NCBI RefSeq assembly: GCF_007859735.1
Contig: NZ_SIHI01000012.1
Location: 31,099-95,098 of the forward strand
Direction of reading: 5' to 3'
Source of the DNA: Thalassoglobus neptunius
Lineage (GTDB): Bacteria; Planctomycetota; Planctomycetia; Planctomycetales; Planctomycetaceae
DNA: 64,000 nt
Part shown: positions 18,237-27,524 of the stretch, piece after piece
Layout of the letters: the number at the start of each line of letters is the position of its first letter
Position numbering within the stretch: the first letter of the stretch is position 1
Notes under the pieces: model-generated
The model's database searches: none
What the model was told of the DNA's origin: nothing
The model's input: only the letters and a program-made list of their open reading frames with translations
Made by a program: the position numbers and the translations under genes

Positions 18237-18379
18237 CGAGTTGCGGGCCAGTCGGGACTGAGATCGCAGGATCGTCTCAGTTCTCCATCGAACCTTCTTT
18301 CGAAATGGCCTTCACAAAGTTCCGCGATCAGGCGGAACGAAGACCATCTCGAAGAGTTGCGAGCGATGTTGAAAACCAC

Positions 18380-19765
18380 TTAACGCAATGCTCGACGTTC
18401 GCGACGACGCTTTGCTGTCCGCTCGCCATTCATCTCGGAAATTCGAATCGGCATCGCGACGTCGAAGCCGCCGTTCGCATTCGGTGTCGGAGCTGGCGTC
18501 GTCTCTGGAGTTGCCTCAGGAGTGCGGGAACCGACGATTTGTGGCTGGGTTGAAGCCGATTCACTCTGTGGAGCTTCAGCAACTCTCATTGGGTGATTCG
18601 CAGAGACCGCGTCACTTTGAGAGTCGTTCGAGCTGGCCGCCAGTTCTGGAGCAGGGCCTGGCGCGTATTCTGGATTGACCTGTTCGCGATAGAGCACGAG
18701 AGCATGCAATGCGTGATACAGTCCGCCCACTTTCTTTCCGTCGATCGGAACTCGGGCACTCTGAACGAGATCATTGCAAAGCGTTTGAACTCCGACACGA
18801 ATCCACTGTTCGCTGAGCCGACTTTTCGGAAGTGCGACCATCAACCATTCAAGCATGTGTCCGGAATAGGTCAGGCGTTCACTCACGTCAGTGCTGTAGC
18901 CGGTTGATTTGAACCATTTCGTGGCGAAGGAACCATCGCGATTCTGCATTCGCTGGGCTGTGACGATGTATCGTTGAAGTTTCTGATCAGCTTCGAGCCA
19001 AGCACCTCGCAACTGGCCATGCTTTTTCAGGTAAGCATTGCGAGCGAACGCGAGTGCAAACATTCCGTGCGTCCCGCCGCAAGCAGCATTGTATGGAGAA
19101 GCAGCGACTTGCATTCGAACGAGCCGTTCCATGCTCCAGGGCTCATCATCGTTGTTCATCCACTCTTCATCCTGATCGACGTATCGCGACAGGAACCAGA
19201 GCGTCCAGGTGATCTCTTCGAGTGAGTTCACGTTCTTTTTCGCGTGATCAACCATCTGCTGCATGGTGATCGACTGACCCGATGCGGTTTTGAACTCGTA
19301 ATCGAGTGGCAAGTTGCACATCGAAATAATGGCGAGGCTCTGATTGACGTGGCCTTCAAATTCGTAAGGAGTTCCGTTGTACGGATGGATGCGGCCGCCA
19401 TCTTTGGTCGCTTCGATCCATGGCACTCCGCGGAACTTGCCTCGTTCTGCGATCCAATCGAGAGCACTCACTTGCTGTCCGTGATCGCGGACGATGAAGT
19501 CCCCTCGGAGAGCGAGAAGTCCATGGAGAACTTGCCACGGAGTGTGAGCGTTCGCGTCGAGATATCTTCGACTTGTCAGCGCGATCGTACGATCGACCAT
19601 GGCATTCAGGGGATCAACCTGAGCTGTACTGGCAGCTGGGAGTGCTGCGGGAGCATTCGTTTGAGCCTGGAGGGTCGGGTTTCCAATAGCTCCGATAAGC
19701 CCCAACGAGGCGCAGATAACCCACGCCCGTTGACGGAGACAAGAACTCGCTGAATCATTCTTCAT
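18380..19765 (-). CDS. Secreted helical-repeat protein
   Basis: I start at the ATG at 19765 (MKNDSASSCLRQRAWVICASLG), which places a signal peptide ending near AQAQTN at the N-terminus of a 461-residue product. The body (about 55-365) is helical with conserved Trp, His and Gly pairs (TPWQVLHGLLALRGDF, ACGGTHGMFALAFARN, DGSFATKWF), as in alpha/alpha toroid or cyclase-like folds. The last 90 residues are Pro/Ser/Thr-rich and end in a basic RRRERRALR. I recognise it only as a type of secreted planctomycete protein; no activity can be named. Confidence 0.72.
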   Translation of the reverse strand: MKNDSASSCLRQRAWVICASLGLIGAIGNPTLQAQTNAPAALPAASTAQVDPLNAMVDRTIALTSRRYLDANAHTPWQVLHGLLALRGDFIVRDHGQQVSALDWIAERGKFRGVPWIEATKDGGRIHPYNGTPYEFEGHVNQSLAIISMCNLPLDYEFKTASGQSITMQQMVDHAKKNVNSLEEITWTLWFLSRYVDQDEEWMNNDDEPWSMERLVRMQVAASPYNAACGGTHGMFALAFARNAYLKKHGQLRGAWLEADQKLQRYIVTAQRMQNRDGSFATKWFKSTGYSTDVSERLTYSGHMLEWLMVALPKSRLSEQWIRVGVQTLCNDLVQSARVPIDGKKVGGLYHALHALVLYREQVNPEYAPGPAPELAASSNDSQSDAVSANHPMRVAEAPQSESASTQPQIVGSRTPEATPETTPAPTPNANGGFDVAMPIRISEMNGERTAKRRRERRALR

Positions 19766-20351
19766 CCCGACGATCCCACCCGCATTTGCCCCAAATAATC
19801 CAGACTTCTCCGTCGGCACTCTCAATTGCAAAATCCACATAGCCTGTCAATCCTCGGACGTTAGTACCGTTTACACTCTGTGTAAGTCATGAAACCCGTC
19901 CGATGGGTTTGGTGGGCCTCCTCCTGAGAAGTGTTGAGCACTCACTGGAGATCGGCCAAAGCGAGGGGTGGAGTGGATAACGTTTTGCAGAATGTCAAGC
20001 ATTTTGTCGACTCCCTCCAGCAATTTCGGAATACTCAACTTGAGGGTGTTTCGAATGTTCGGACGAATTCGATCGTTCGGGAGCGTTTCACGAACAATCA
20101 GAAAGACAGGCAAAATAGGCAAGCATCTAGTCCGCACAATGTGCACACTAATGGCGGAAATAGAGAGGATTTTTCCAGTTCCTAATCAAGTTCGGAGCCC
20201 GCTCCAGAACAATCCTTCATAGTACCCTATAACGTGGTATAACGTCAGACGCCCAGATTTTCTGACGCTCACCCATCTCAAAACACATCACCTTTTCTCT
20301 TCAAACGAAGGTCGCTCGTCTGGAGAGTTCCTGTGAACACCGAGGAATCAC
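19766..20351. other. Divergent region before glmS
   Basis: The 586 bp hold no supported gene. AAACCC (from 19891) and GGGTTT form a short 6-bp stem around a 7-nt loop. TATAACGT occurs twice, 10 bp apart (20228-20235 and 20238-20245), and may be part of the glmS promoter. No glmS ribozyme core was recognised. Confidence 0.5.
20243..20267 (+). promoter_or_regulatory. Hairpin in the glmS leader
   Basis: CGTCAGA (20243-20249) pairs with TCTGACG (20261-20267) around an 11-nt loop, 84 nt before the glmS ATG. It follows directly after the TATAACGT direct repeats, so it could be a leader RNA structure or an operator. Confidence 0.35.
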
Positions 20352-22214
20352 ATGTGCGGTATTGTTGGCTATCTTGGCAAACGTGATGTCACTCGATTCT
20401 TGATCGAAGGATTGCATCGACTTGAGTATCGCGGATACGACAGCGCCGGGATCGCGGTCGGAAAAGATGGGCAGATTTCCGTTCGAAAGAAAACCGGTCG
20501 TGTTGGCGAATTGGCAGCTTTGGTCGACACTTCGCCTGTCTCGGGAACTGTGGGAATCGGCCATACTCGCTGGGCAACTCATGGTGAGCCCAACGACAGC
20601 AACAGTCATCCTCACATCGGAGGAGATGGATCTCTCGTTCTGGTGCACAATGGCGTTATCGAAAACTATTCCACGCTGAAGCAGCAGTTGAGCCAACTCG
20701 GATATCGTTTCGAGAGCGAAACCGACACAGAAGTCGTCGCTCACCTGATGGCCCACCATCTCGCAGAACAGGTCAAACTCGGGTCCGATCCGACGGACGT
20801 GGAAACATGCCTGGCTGCGATCGAACTGACCCTCAAGAAGTTGAAGGGAACTTACGGGGTTGCCGTCCTTTTCCGCGATTGCCCAGACACCCTGATCGCT
20901 GCCCGAAACGGAAGCCCGCTCGTGCTTGGAATCGGCGACGACGAGTTTTTCATCGCGAGTGATTCCAGCCCGTTGATTGGCTACACCGACGAAGTCGTTT
21001 ATCTCGCTGATCACGAAATCGCCGTTCTCAATGCTGAGGGGATGCAGGTCATCCATCGCGATTCCGGTCGACAAGCCCCAAATATCCAGACGCTGAATCA
21101 GGTTTCCGCTGATATCGATCTCGGCGAATACGAACACTACATGCTCAAGGAGATCTTCGAGCAGCCTACCACGATTGAGAACGCCATGCGTGGCCGACTC
21201 AATTACGATGAAGCGACAGCGATTTTCGGTGGACTCAATCTCTCCTCTCAACAGCTGCGACAGATTGACCGGATCGTTCTGACAGCTTGTGGAACAAGTT
21301 GGCATGCAGCCCTCGTTGGGGAATACCTCATCGAAGAATTCGCCCGAATTCCCGTCGAAGTCGAATATGCTTCCGAGCTGCGGTATCGCAATCCGCCGAT
21401 GAGCGATCAGACAATGGTCTTTGCGATCACGCAGAGTGGAGAAACTGCCGACACACTGGCTGCAATGAAGGAGTGCAAACGCAAAGGCCACACAACGATG
21501 GCGATTTGTAATGTCGTCGGTTCGACGATTGCTCGTGAAGCGGACGGCGGAATTTATCTGCACGCCGGACCGGAAATCGGAGTGGCTTCAACGAAAGCCT
21601 TCACATCCCAAGTGACAGTCCTGACACTGCTGGCACTCTACCTCGGGCGGATGCGGCATCTCTCCTACAGTGCCGGGCAGAACATCATTCGTAAGCTCAA
21701 AGACATCCCGAAACAGGTCGAAAAGGCTCTTGAGTGCCACGAAGCGGTGAAGACGATCGCCGAAAAATACGCGTCGATGAACAACTTCCTATACCTCGGC
21801 CGGCTCTACAACTTCCCCGTTGCTTTGGAAGGTGCTCTCAAGCTGAAGGAAATCAGCTACATTCACGCGGAAGGTTACCCAGCTGCCGAAATGAAGCACG
21901 GACCGATCGCTCTCGTTGATGAACAGACTCCGAGCGTTTTCATCGTTCCACGATGCGGAATTTATCCGAAAGTCATTTCCAACCTGCAGGAAGTGAAAGC
22001 TCGAAAAGGTCCCGTCATTGCGATTGCCTGCGAAGGGGACGATCGTGTCGCGGAACTTGCAGACGACGTCATTTACGTTCCCGATGTTGATGAATGCCTG
22101 CAACCACTCGTCGCGTCGATTCCGCTGCAGCTACTCGCGTATCACATTGCCATTCTTCGAGATTGCAATGTCGACCGGCCACGAAACCTCGCCAAGAGCG
22201 TGACCGTCGAGTAA
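20352..22214 (+). CDS. glmS: Glucosamine-6-phosphate synthase (isomerizing)
   Basis: This enzyme makes glucosamine-6-phosphate from fructose-6-phosphate and glutamine, the first step to UDP-GlcNAc. The 620-residue protein starts MCGIVGYLG; Cys2 is the glutaminase nucleophile after Met removal. The N-terminal amidotransferase domain has HRLEYRGYDSAGIAV and GHTRWATHG. Two SIS sugar-isomerase domains follow (LTACGTSWHAALVGEYLIEE, AITQSGETADTLAAMKE, GASTKAFTSQ-like EIGVASTKAF), and the normal C-terminus is DRPRNLAKSVTVE. UDP-GlcNAc feeds surface glycans here, as for any envelope with peptidoglycan. Confidence 0.98.
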   Translation: MCGIVGYLGKRDVTRFLIEGLHRLEYRGYDSAGIAVGKDGQISVRKKTGRVGELAALVDTSPVSGTVGIGHTRWATHGEPNDSNSHPHIGGDGSLVLVHNGVIENYSTLKQQLSQLGYRFESETDTEVVAHLMAHHLAEQVKLGSDPTDVETCLAAIELTLKKLKGTYGVAVLFRDCPDTLIAARNGSPLVLGIGDDEFFIASDSSPLIGYTDEVVYLADHEIAVLNAEGMQVIHRDSGRQAPNIQTLNQVSADIDLGEYEHYMLKEIFEQPTTIENAMRGRLNYDEATAIFGGLNLSSQQLRQIDRIVLTACGTSWHAALVGEYLIEEFARIPVEVEYASELRYRNPPMSDQTMVFAITQSGETADTLAAMKECKRKGHTTMAICNVVGSTIAREADGGIYLHAGPEIGVASTKAFTSQVTVLTLLALYLGRMRHLSYSAGQNIIRKLKDIPKQVEKALECHEAVKTIAEKYASMNNFLYLGRLYNFPVALEGALKLKEISYIHAEGYPAAEMKHGPIALVDEQTPSVFIVPRCGIYPKVISNLQEVKARKGPVIAIACEGDDRVAELADDVIYVPDVDECLQPLVASIPLQLLAYHIAILRDCNVDRPRNLAKSVTVE

Positions 22215-22259
22215 ATCGCGACACCGTCTTCAATGTGCGGAAAAGCTGCGCGTGCGTTC

Positions 22260-22311
22260 TTCAGAATTCACGCGCAGACCCACCGCGCCAATTTAGTGCG
22301 CGAATTCTGAA
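22260..22311 (+). terminator. Long inverted repeat between glmS and dapF
   Basis: TTCAGAATTC (22260-22269) and GAATTCTGAA (22302-22311) pair perfectly, and the inner GCGC segments can extend the stem past a bulge. It lies 46 bp past the glmS stop, between convergent glmS and dapF. There is no T-run, so it is either a factor-assisted terminator or another structured element. Confidence 0.5.
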
Positions 22312-22349
22312 TGAGGATCAACTGAGCGTTATGGACAGCTCACGAAATC

Positions 22350-22450
22350 AGAGCATTTTTTGATTTGGTGTGCACGATCTCGCACGAGCAAACACAGCCT
22401 TTTCTCTTATGAAACAGCGCAAGCGAGTGCACAGGAAAGAGCAACTTGCT
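22350..22450. repeat. Dispersed intergenic repeat, copy A
   Basis: The copy starts AGAGCATTTTTTGATTTGG and includes GCAAACACAGC (22388) and CAAGCGAGTGCA (22420), 32 bp apart. The same two blocks at the same 32-bp spacing recur at 35594 and 35626. The 3' end touches the dapF stop codon. Confidence 0.6.
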
Positions 22451-23290
22451 TTAGTTTTCGAGTGGCCACTCACCTGAGAAAACTTCCGTCGCTGGGCCGG
22501 TCATGTAAACTTCGCCGGACTCCGCCCATTCGAGGGCTAAGTCTCCTCCGGGGAGGTGGCAGAGGACCGTTCGTTCGGTCAAGCCATTCAAAACCGCCGC
22601 CACGGCAGATGCACAAGCACCGGTCCCGCAAGCTTGCGTTTCACCGCTTCCACGCTCCCAAACCCGCATGATCATTTCACGTGGAGAGACGATCTGAATG
22701 AACTCTGCATTGACGCGATTCGGAAATGCCGGGTGAACTTCAACCTGTGGACCGACTCCGTGAACCCATTCGTCAGTGATCTCATCGACGAAGGTGACAC
22801 AGTGCGGATTTCCCATCGAGACGCACGTCACTTCCAATGTTTTGCCAACAACGTCGAGAGGCTGCCGCAACGGGGGAGCACCTTCCAGCTTCGTCGGAAT
22901 TTTGGAAGCTTCCAGGATCGGTTTGCCCATATTGACTCGTACTTGAGTCGCTTTCTGATTTTCGACCGTGAGCTGAACTGTGAGAATCCCATTCCCGGTC
23001 AGAATTTTCATTTCTTCGCGGGGAGCAATCCCGTGGTCGTAGGCGTACTTGGCAACGCATCGAATTCCGTTGCCACACATCTCCGATTCACTTCCATCGG
23101 CGTTGAACATTCTCATTTGGACGTCTGCTTCGTCCGTGGGACAAATGAGAATTAACCCGTCGCCGCCAATTCCGGTATGTCGATCGCTGACTTGCCTCGC
23201 AAGGGACGGCAAATCTTCGGGGAGCGACTCTTCGAAGCAGTTGACGTATACGTAATCATTCCCGGCGCCGTGCATCTTCGTGAATTTCAA
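22451..23290 (-). CDS. dapF: Diaminopimelate epimerase
   Basis: DapF converts LL- to meso-diaminopimelate for lysine and peptidoglycan synthesis. The two catalytic cysteines are present in MCGNGIRC (Cys72) and [10 protein letters not shown] (Cys221), as are the substrate motif [11 protein letters not shown] and [10 protein letters not shown] start at TTG 23290, giving [13 protein letters not shown], which is how the family begins. GAAGAGG lies seven bases upstream. An upstream TTG adds seven residues. The 279-residue length is normal. Its presence argues for a DAP-type cell wall. The gene is monocistronic and converges with glmS. Confidence 0.96.
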   Translation of the reverse strand: MKFTKMHGAGNDYVYVNCFEESLPEDLPSLARQVSDRHTGIGGDGLILICPTDEADVQMRMFNADGSESEMCGNGIRCVAKYAYDHGIAPREEMKILTGNGILTVQLTVENQKATQVRVNMGKPILEASKIPTKLEGAPPLRQPLDVVGKTLEVTCVSMGNPHCVTFVDEITDEWVHGVGPQVEVHPAFPNRVNAEFIQIVSPREMIMRVWERGSGETQACGTGACASAVAAVLNGLTERTVLCHLPGGDLALEWAESGEVYMTGPATEVFSGEWPLEN

Positions 23291-23415
23291 TTCCACACCT
23301 CTTCCAGACAATCCTCAACCGTTACCCAAACGTTCTACGAGCTTCGAACACGTCACAGCTGCGTCGGCAAACTTTCCTCAAGACGATGACACACTCAACG
23401 ACCAAACAGTTCGCG

Positions 23416-23451
23416 TGGCCCCTTCATCGCGGATTACGCGACAAGGGGCCA
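23416..23451 (-). terminator. Hairpin after the TIM-barrel isomerase gene
   Basis: TGGCCCCTT (23416-23424) and AAGGGGCCA (23443-23451) form a perfect 9-bp stem, with an inner CGCG/CGCG pairing. It begins 30 bp past the stop of the minus-strand isomerase gene and precedes dapF. A U-tract is lacking. Confidence 0.55.
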
Positions 23452-23480
23452 ATTGCATCGACTGGTCATCTCAATGCGGA

Positions 23481-24434
23481 TCAATAGGAGTCTGCGCGAC
23501 GGTAAGCATCAATCACAGCTTGCTCACCCTCTTTGCCCTTCTGAGAGTTGCCGTGCTCCATCCCGATGATTCCTTCATACCCCTTTTTGTGGAGATGACC
23601 AAACACGTTGAGGTAATTGATCTCTCCCGTTCCGGGCTCTTTTCGACCAGGATTGTCGCCGGACTGCATGTAAGCAATTTCGTCCCAGCAGGCATCGATA
23701 TTGGGAATCAGATTGCCTTCTGTGATCTGCTGATGATAGATGTCGAACAAGATTTTGCACGACGGACTGTTCACAGCTTTGCACAGGGCATATGCCTGAT
23801 CGGAATCGCGAAGGAAGGTTCCACCGTGATTGGCGTGCCAGTTCAGCGGTTCCAGAACCATGACCAGTCCATGCGGTTCGAGAATCTCAGAACATCGCTT
23901 CAGCAGCTCGATCACGTTAGCTGTCTGATAGCCCTCGGCGAGACGCGGGCCGCCGTACTTGTTCCATTTTCCGGAGTTGGCCGATTGCTGATCGACCGAT
24001 CCGGGGACGACTGTCATCCATTTGGCATTCACACGTTTTGCGACTTCGACAGAAGCTTTGATTTCTCCCAGAACCTCATCCCATCGATCCTGATTCTTCA
24101 CAGCGAAGACAGGCTCATCGAAGTTCGCGTACGCGACAAAGACACCCATTTCGAGATTCAGATCGCCCATCGCTTTGGCGATGCGGTTCTGATCGTCGAC
24201 CGAGCGGCCTTTCATCCCGTTGTCTTCCCAGGCTCGAAATCCCTGGTCAGCGCCGAACTTCAATTGGTCGACCAAATCGTTGCCGGCCGAATTTTTGAAC
24301 ATGCCGAAGTGCGGAGCATATTTCAAATTGAAGGGTGCGGAGCTGTCAGCATTCTGGGCCGATGCAGAAGTATTGGTCATTGCGATCACTGTCGAAGCTG
24401 CGCCTGCAGCAGCCAGAAACTCTCGGCGTTGCAT
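23481..24434 (-). CDS. Tat-exported TIM-barrel isomerase/epimerase (hydroxypyruvate isomerase-like)
   Basis: The 317-residue protein begins MQRREFLAAAGAA, with a twin-arginine motif and an AxA-type cleavage region, so it is exported folded. The rest matches the sugar-phosphate isomerase/AP-endonuclease-2 TIM barrel: FGMFKNSAG near the start, MVLEPLNWHANHGGTFL with a metal-binding Glu, ILFDIYHQQITEGNL with Asp and His, and GEINYLNVFGHLH then GIIGMEHGNSQKGKEG. This pattern is close to hydroxypyruvate isomerase, but exported planctomycete members act on unknown sugars. The gene is followed by a hairpin terminator. Confidence 0.9.
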   Translation of the reverse strand: MQRREFLAAAGAASTVIAMTNTSASAQNADSSAPFNLKYAPHFGMFKNSAGNDLVDQLKFGADQGFRAWEDNGMKGRSVDDQNRIAKAMGDLNLEMGVFVAYANFDEPVFAVKNQDRWDEVLGEIKASVEVAKRVNAKWMTVVPGSVDQQSANSGKWNKYGGPRLAEGYQTANVIELLKRCSEILEPHGLVMVLEPLNWHANHGGTFLRDSDQAYALCKAVNSPSCKILFDIYHQQITEGNLIPNIDACWDEIAYMQSGDNPGRKEPGTGEINYLNVFGHLHKKGYEGIIGMEHGNSQKGKEGEQAVIDAYRRADSY

Positions 24435-24687
24435 GAAAGTTCTTCCAGATGAGAGAAGTCTAAAACGATTCTGTTATCCGCGTCGGAACGGAATTCGTCC
24501 GAACACGGCTCGTGACTGATTGCGAGTATCGAGACCTTGCTCGATTCCCACATTGAAAGTCACTTCTAACAGATTTCGTTTCATCTCTCACCTATCTGGC
24601 AAGCGACGAAAGCGATTCGCACGACGAAACCCGACACTCACCATCAAAAGGAGATCAAGTGCGTCCACCGAAACCTCGAAATCTCAA

Positions 24688-25947
24688 CTAAAACGCCTGA
24701 ACAGCAGGGACCACTTGCACGACTGATGGTGGGGTGCCTTGTGGGATATTCGCCGAAGCAGGAAGCGTCGGTGTCGCGGATTGAATAGGTGCGGATGACT
24801 GAACAGGAGCAGAGGACTGGACAGGTGCCCAATCTCCTGCCGACATCTGTGGTTGTTCAACCGGCTGAGCTGGGAAACCACCCTGCGGACCGTACCCCGT
24901 TGAGTGGAAGACCATGTTCTGGCCCGCCATCGGGTCCTGTCCCGGAACACTTCCAGACTGCGGGTGATAGCTGGCGTTGCCGTTTTCAGGAATCAGCTGA
25001 GGCTCTGGAACTCGCAATTCCGGAAACGCTCCGTTTGTCTGAGTGGGCATCGGCTCCGCAGTTGGTGTCCAGACTGGAGGGGCAGCTTGCGTCGGCTGGG
25101 GTGCCGAGAAGTTCCCGGACATCGGCGTACTCGCCATGGAATATTGTGGGGAAACAACCGGTCCCCCCATCATGGTGGGGTCGGTTCGAGGCATCACGTT
25201 CGCCATCCGAACAGATGGAGGAACCTGATTGAGGTACTGAGAGGAAGTTTGCCCCTGAAATCCTTGATGACTCGCCATCTGCTGATTCATCATTGGCTGG
25301 CCGGCGAATTGAGGACTGTTCGAATATGGCTGATTGACGACAGGCGGTTGCCCCATCGGACTTCGGTGCGAAGCATAGCCAGCAGAATGAGGCTGAGGAG
25401 AAGACTGAGCCTGCTGAGCCGACCAACCCTGTTGGGGTCCGCCGTAGGCAGCTCCTGCAAACTGCCGTGCTCCAGGATTATACGGTTGAGTGTCAGCCCA
25501 TGCTGTCAGCAGTTGGCTGGCCTCATCGCTCCGCCCCTGTTCCTGCAACAGCGACGCCAGCCCGTGATAGGACGGTTGATGACTCGGATCGATCGTGAGA
25601 GCGTGCTGGAACATGTCCTCCGCGTTCTCAATCTCTCCTTGTCGCTCCATCGTTTTGGCAACGTTGAATGCATAGTTTGCGTTGTGGGGCGAATCCATAA
25701 GTGCCCGCTCAAATTCGTAGCGGGCGAACTCGTAGTTCCCTTTGTTATAGTATCGCTGCCCTGAGCGATTCATGAGATACCCATTGGCCGCCCCACAACC
25801 GGAAAGTGCCGACGTCAATGTGATCCACACGACCGCCAACACCGCGATTCCAAATCGCGACAGGTTCCATCTCAGGTGCTCGTGCACATGAGTGTTGTTT
25901 TTTGCGGCTGGAGTGAATTTTTTCGACGCTCGGCGACAGTCGGACAT
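24688..25947 (-). CDS. TPR lipoprotein
   Basis: From the ATG at 25947 (AAGGGA upstream) the 419-residue product has a long basic N-region, a hydrophobic stretch (32-48) and the lipobox ALSGC with Cys51. Residues about 57-165 are three TPR units (YYNKGNYEFARYEFERALMDSP, AFNVAKTMERQGEIENAEDMF, YHGLASLLQEQGRSDEA). The remaining 250 residues are Gln/Pro/Met/Ser-rich and probably disordered, ending with hydrophobic VVQVVPAVQAF. It is likely an outer-membrane-associated scaffold. It lies 276 bp upstream of, and divergent from, ruvB. Confidence 0.8.
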   Translation of the reverse strand: MSDCRRASKKFTPAAKNNTHVHEHLRWNLSRFGIAVLAVVWITLTSALSGCGAANGYLMNRSGQRYYNKGNYEFARYEFERALMDSPHNANYAFNVAKTMERQGEIENAEDMFQHALTIDPSHQPSYHGLASLLQEQGRSDEASQLLTAWADTQPYNPGARQFAGAAYGGPQQGWSAQQAQSSPQPHSAGYASHRSPMGQPPVVNQPYSNSPQFAGQPMMNQQMASHQGFQGQTSSQYLNQVPPSVRMANVMPRTDPTMMGGPVVSPQYSMASTPMSGNFSAPQPTQAAPPVWTPTAEPMPTQTNGAFPELRVPEPQLIPENGNASYHPQSGSVPGQDPMAGQNMVFHSTGYGPQGGFPAQPVEQPQMSAGDWAPVQSSAPVQSSAPIQSATPTLPASANIPQGTPPSVVQVVPAVQAF

Positions 25948-26223
25948 GTTCGTTCCCTTCCAAAGTGGAGTTGAACATTTCAAATCAAATGGCGAATTGA
26001 GAACCGCTTCGCCGGGTGTGGTGGCGAGAAACTACGAAAATTTCTCAATCTTCGGCAGATTGATTTGAAGTTTCGAGCTGAAATCGCCGACAGAACGCCC
26101 CGAAACCGGCCAACACCGGCAAATCTCGCTGGTCGCATCAACTTCGAACTCAGCAAACATTGCCAATGGACGGACGAACACCTTTTGTGTACCGTTCCAT
26201 TATTCTCAACATGGAGGGAACCA

Positions 26224-27297
26224 ATGGTTCGGGAGACAGTATTCTCTGCTGATGGCAACGACGACGAAGACGATCTCGGCGAAGCAATCGATATCCGCCA
26301 AGAGTTTGACGTCGACGCCCGAGAAATCGACGAACGTCTTCGTCCGCAAAGCCTTGACGATGTCATCGGCCAGTCGCAGGTCGTCGAACGTGTCCGTGTC
26401 ATGTTGTATGCCACCCGCAAGCGGAACGACACTTTGGGCCATATTCTCTTCGATGGACCTCCCGGAATCGGCAAAACGACGCTGGCCACTGTGATTCCCA
26501 AAGAACTTGGGGTCGATCTGCAAATCGCAGCAGGGCCTGCTCTCGATGCCCCCAAGGACCTGCTTCCGTATCTCACGAATGCGGGGCATGGCTCCGTGCT
26601 TTTCATCGATGAAATTCACCGACTCCGGCCGGCCGTTGAGGAATTTTTGTATCCCGCGATGGAAGATTTTCGAATCGATATCGCACTCGGCGAAGGATTG
26701 AATGCCCGCACGATCAATATGCAGCTGAAGCCATTCACCATCATCGGGGCCACAACACGAGCGGGAATGCTGACAGCTCCGATGCGAGACCGTTTCGTTT
26801 ATCGAGAACATCTCGATTTCTACGAACCCGACGATCTGATCGAGATTGTCCGCAGGAACGCCGTGAAGTTGAAGACCAAAGTGACCGATCAGGCTGCGGC
26901 TGAAGTGGCACGACGAAGCCAGGGAACCCCGCGTAAAGCCAACAACATCCTTCTTCGAACTCGAGACTTCGCGACCCTGAAAGACCCCAACGGCGAAATC
27001 ACCACTGAGATCGCCGCGCATGCGATGAAAATGCTTGAGATCGATTCACTCGGCCTCGAACGACAGGACCGACGGTATCTGAAAATCATCATGGACGTTT
27101 TTCAGGGCGGTCCCGCCGGGCTCCGAGCGATCGCCCACAGCTTATCGATCCCTGCCGACACGCTCGAAGACGATATTGAACCGTTTCTTCTCCGGACAGG
27201 ATTGATTCAGCGGACTCCACGCGGACGCATTGTGACTCAACGAGGATATGAACATCTCGGCGTCACTCCCGGTCCCGGTCTTCGATCTCAGTTCTGA
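26224..27297 (+). CDS. ruvB: Holliday junction branch-migration helicase RuvB
   Basis: RuvB is the AAA+ motor that drives branch migration with RuvA. The 357-residue product starts at ATG 26224 behind GGAGGG; the longer frame upstream is unsupported. It has Walker A GPPGIGKTT (78-86), Walker B VLFIDEIHRL (125-134), sensor 1 TIIGATTRAGML, the arginine-finger region APMRDRF, and a C-terminal winged helix (FLLRTGLIQRTPRGRIVTQRGYEHLG). The acidic stretch near residues 9-20 is slightly unusual. ruvA and ruvC are not in the window. Confidence 0.97.
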   Translation: MVRETVFSADGNDDEDDLGEAIDIRQEFDVDAREIDERLRPQSLDDVIGQSQVVERVRVMLYATRKRNDTLGHILFDGPPGIGKTTLATVIPKELGVDLQIAAGPALDAPKDLLPYLTNAGHGSVLFIDEIHRLRPAVEEFLYPAMEDFRIDIALGEGLNARTINMQLKPFTIIGATTRAGMLTAPMRDRFVYREHLDFYEPDDLIEIVRRNAVKLKTKVTDQAAAEVARRSQGTPRKANNILLRTRDFATLKDPNGEITTEIAAHAMKMLEIDSLGLERQDRRYLKIIMDVFQGGPAGLRAIAHSLSIPADTLEDDIEPFLLRTGLIQRTPRGRIVTQRGYEHLGVTPGPGLRSQF

Positions 27298-27524
27298 AAC
27301 TCGCCTCAGCGCTGTCTTCGACGCAGCGAGCATTTCGAAAGCCCATGAAAATTGTCTCTCAGAAAGTTCCGCAATAGTGCACCATCGGATGACAGCATGC
27401 GGAGATCCCCTTTATACTCTGACTCATCCCGAGCCACTCTTTGCAGTGCTCAACAAATGAGTGGCTGTTAACTGACGGGATGGATGATTCACCCTTTTCC
27501 TGATCCCCACGAAGGACTTGATTC

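Noticed and set aside
19766..20351. glmS ribozyme or riboswitch
   Set aside because: No conserved core was recognised; only a simple hairpin and a direct repeat are present.
20301..21563. Minus-strand open frame of 420 codons over glmS
   Set aside because: It is antisense to glmS, whose motifs and start are clear.
23280..24452. Long plus-strand open frame (about 390 codons) across the isomerase gene
   Set aside because: It is antisense to a clear Tat-exported TIM-barrel gene with intact motifs; its own residues show no family pattern.
26206..27021. Minus-strand open frame over ruvB
   Set aside because: It is antisense to ruvB.
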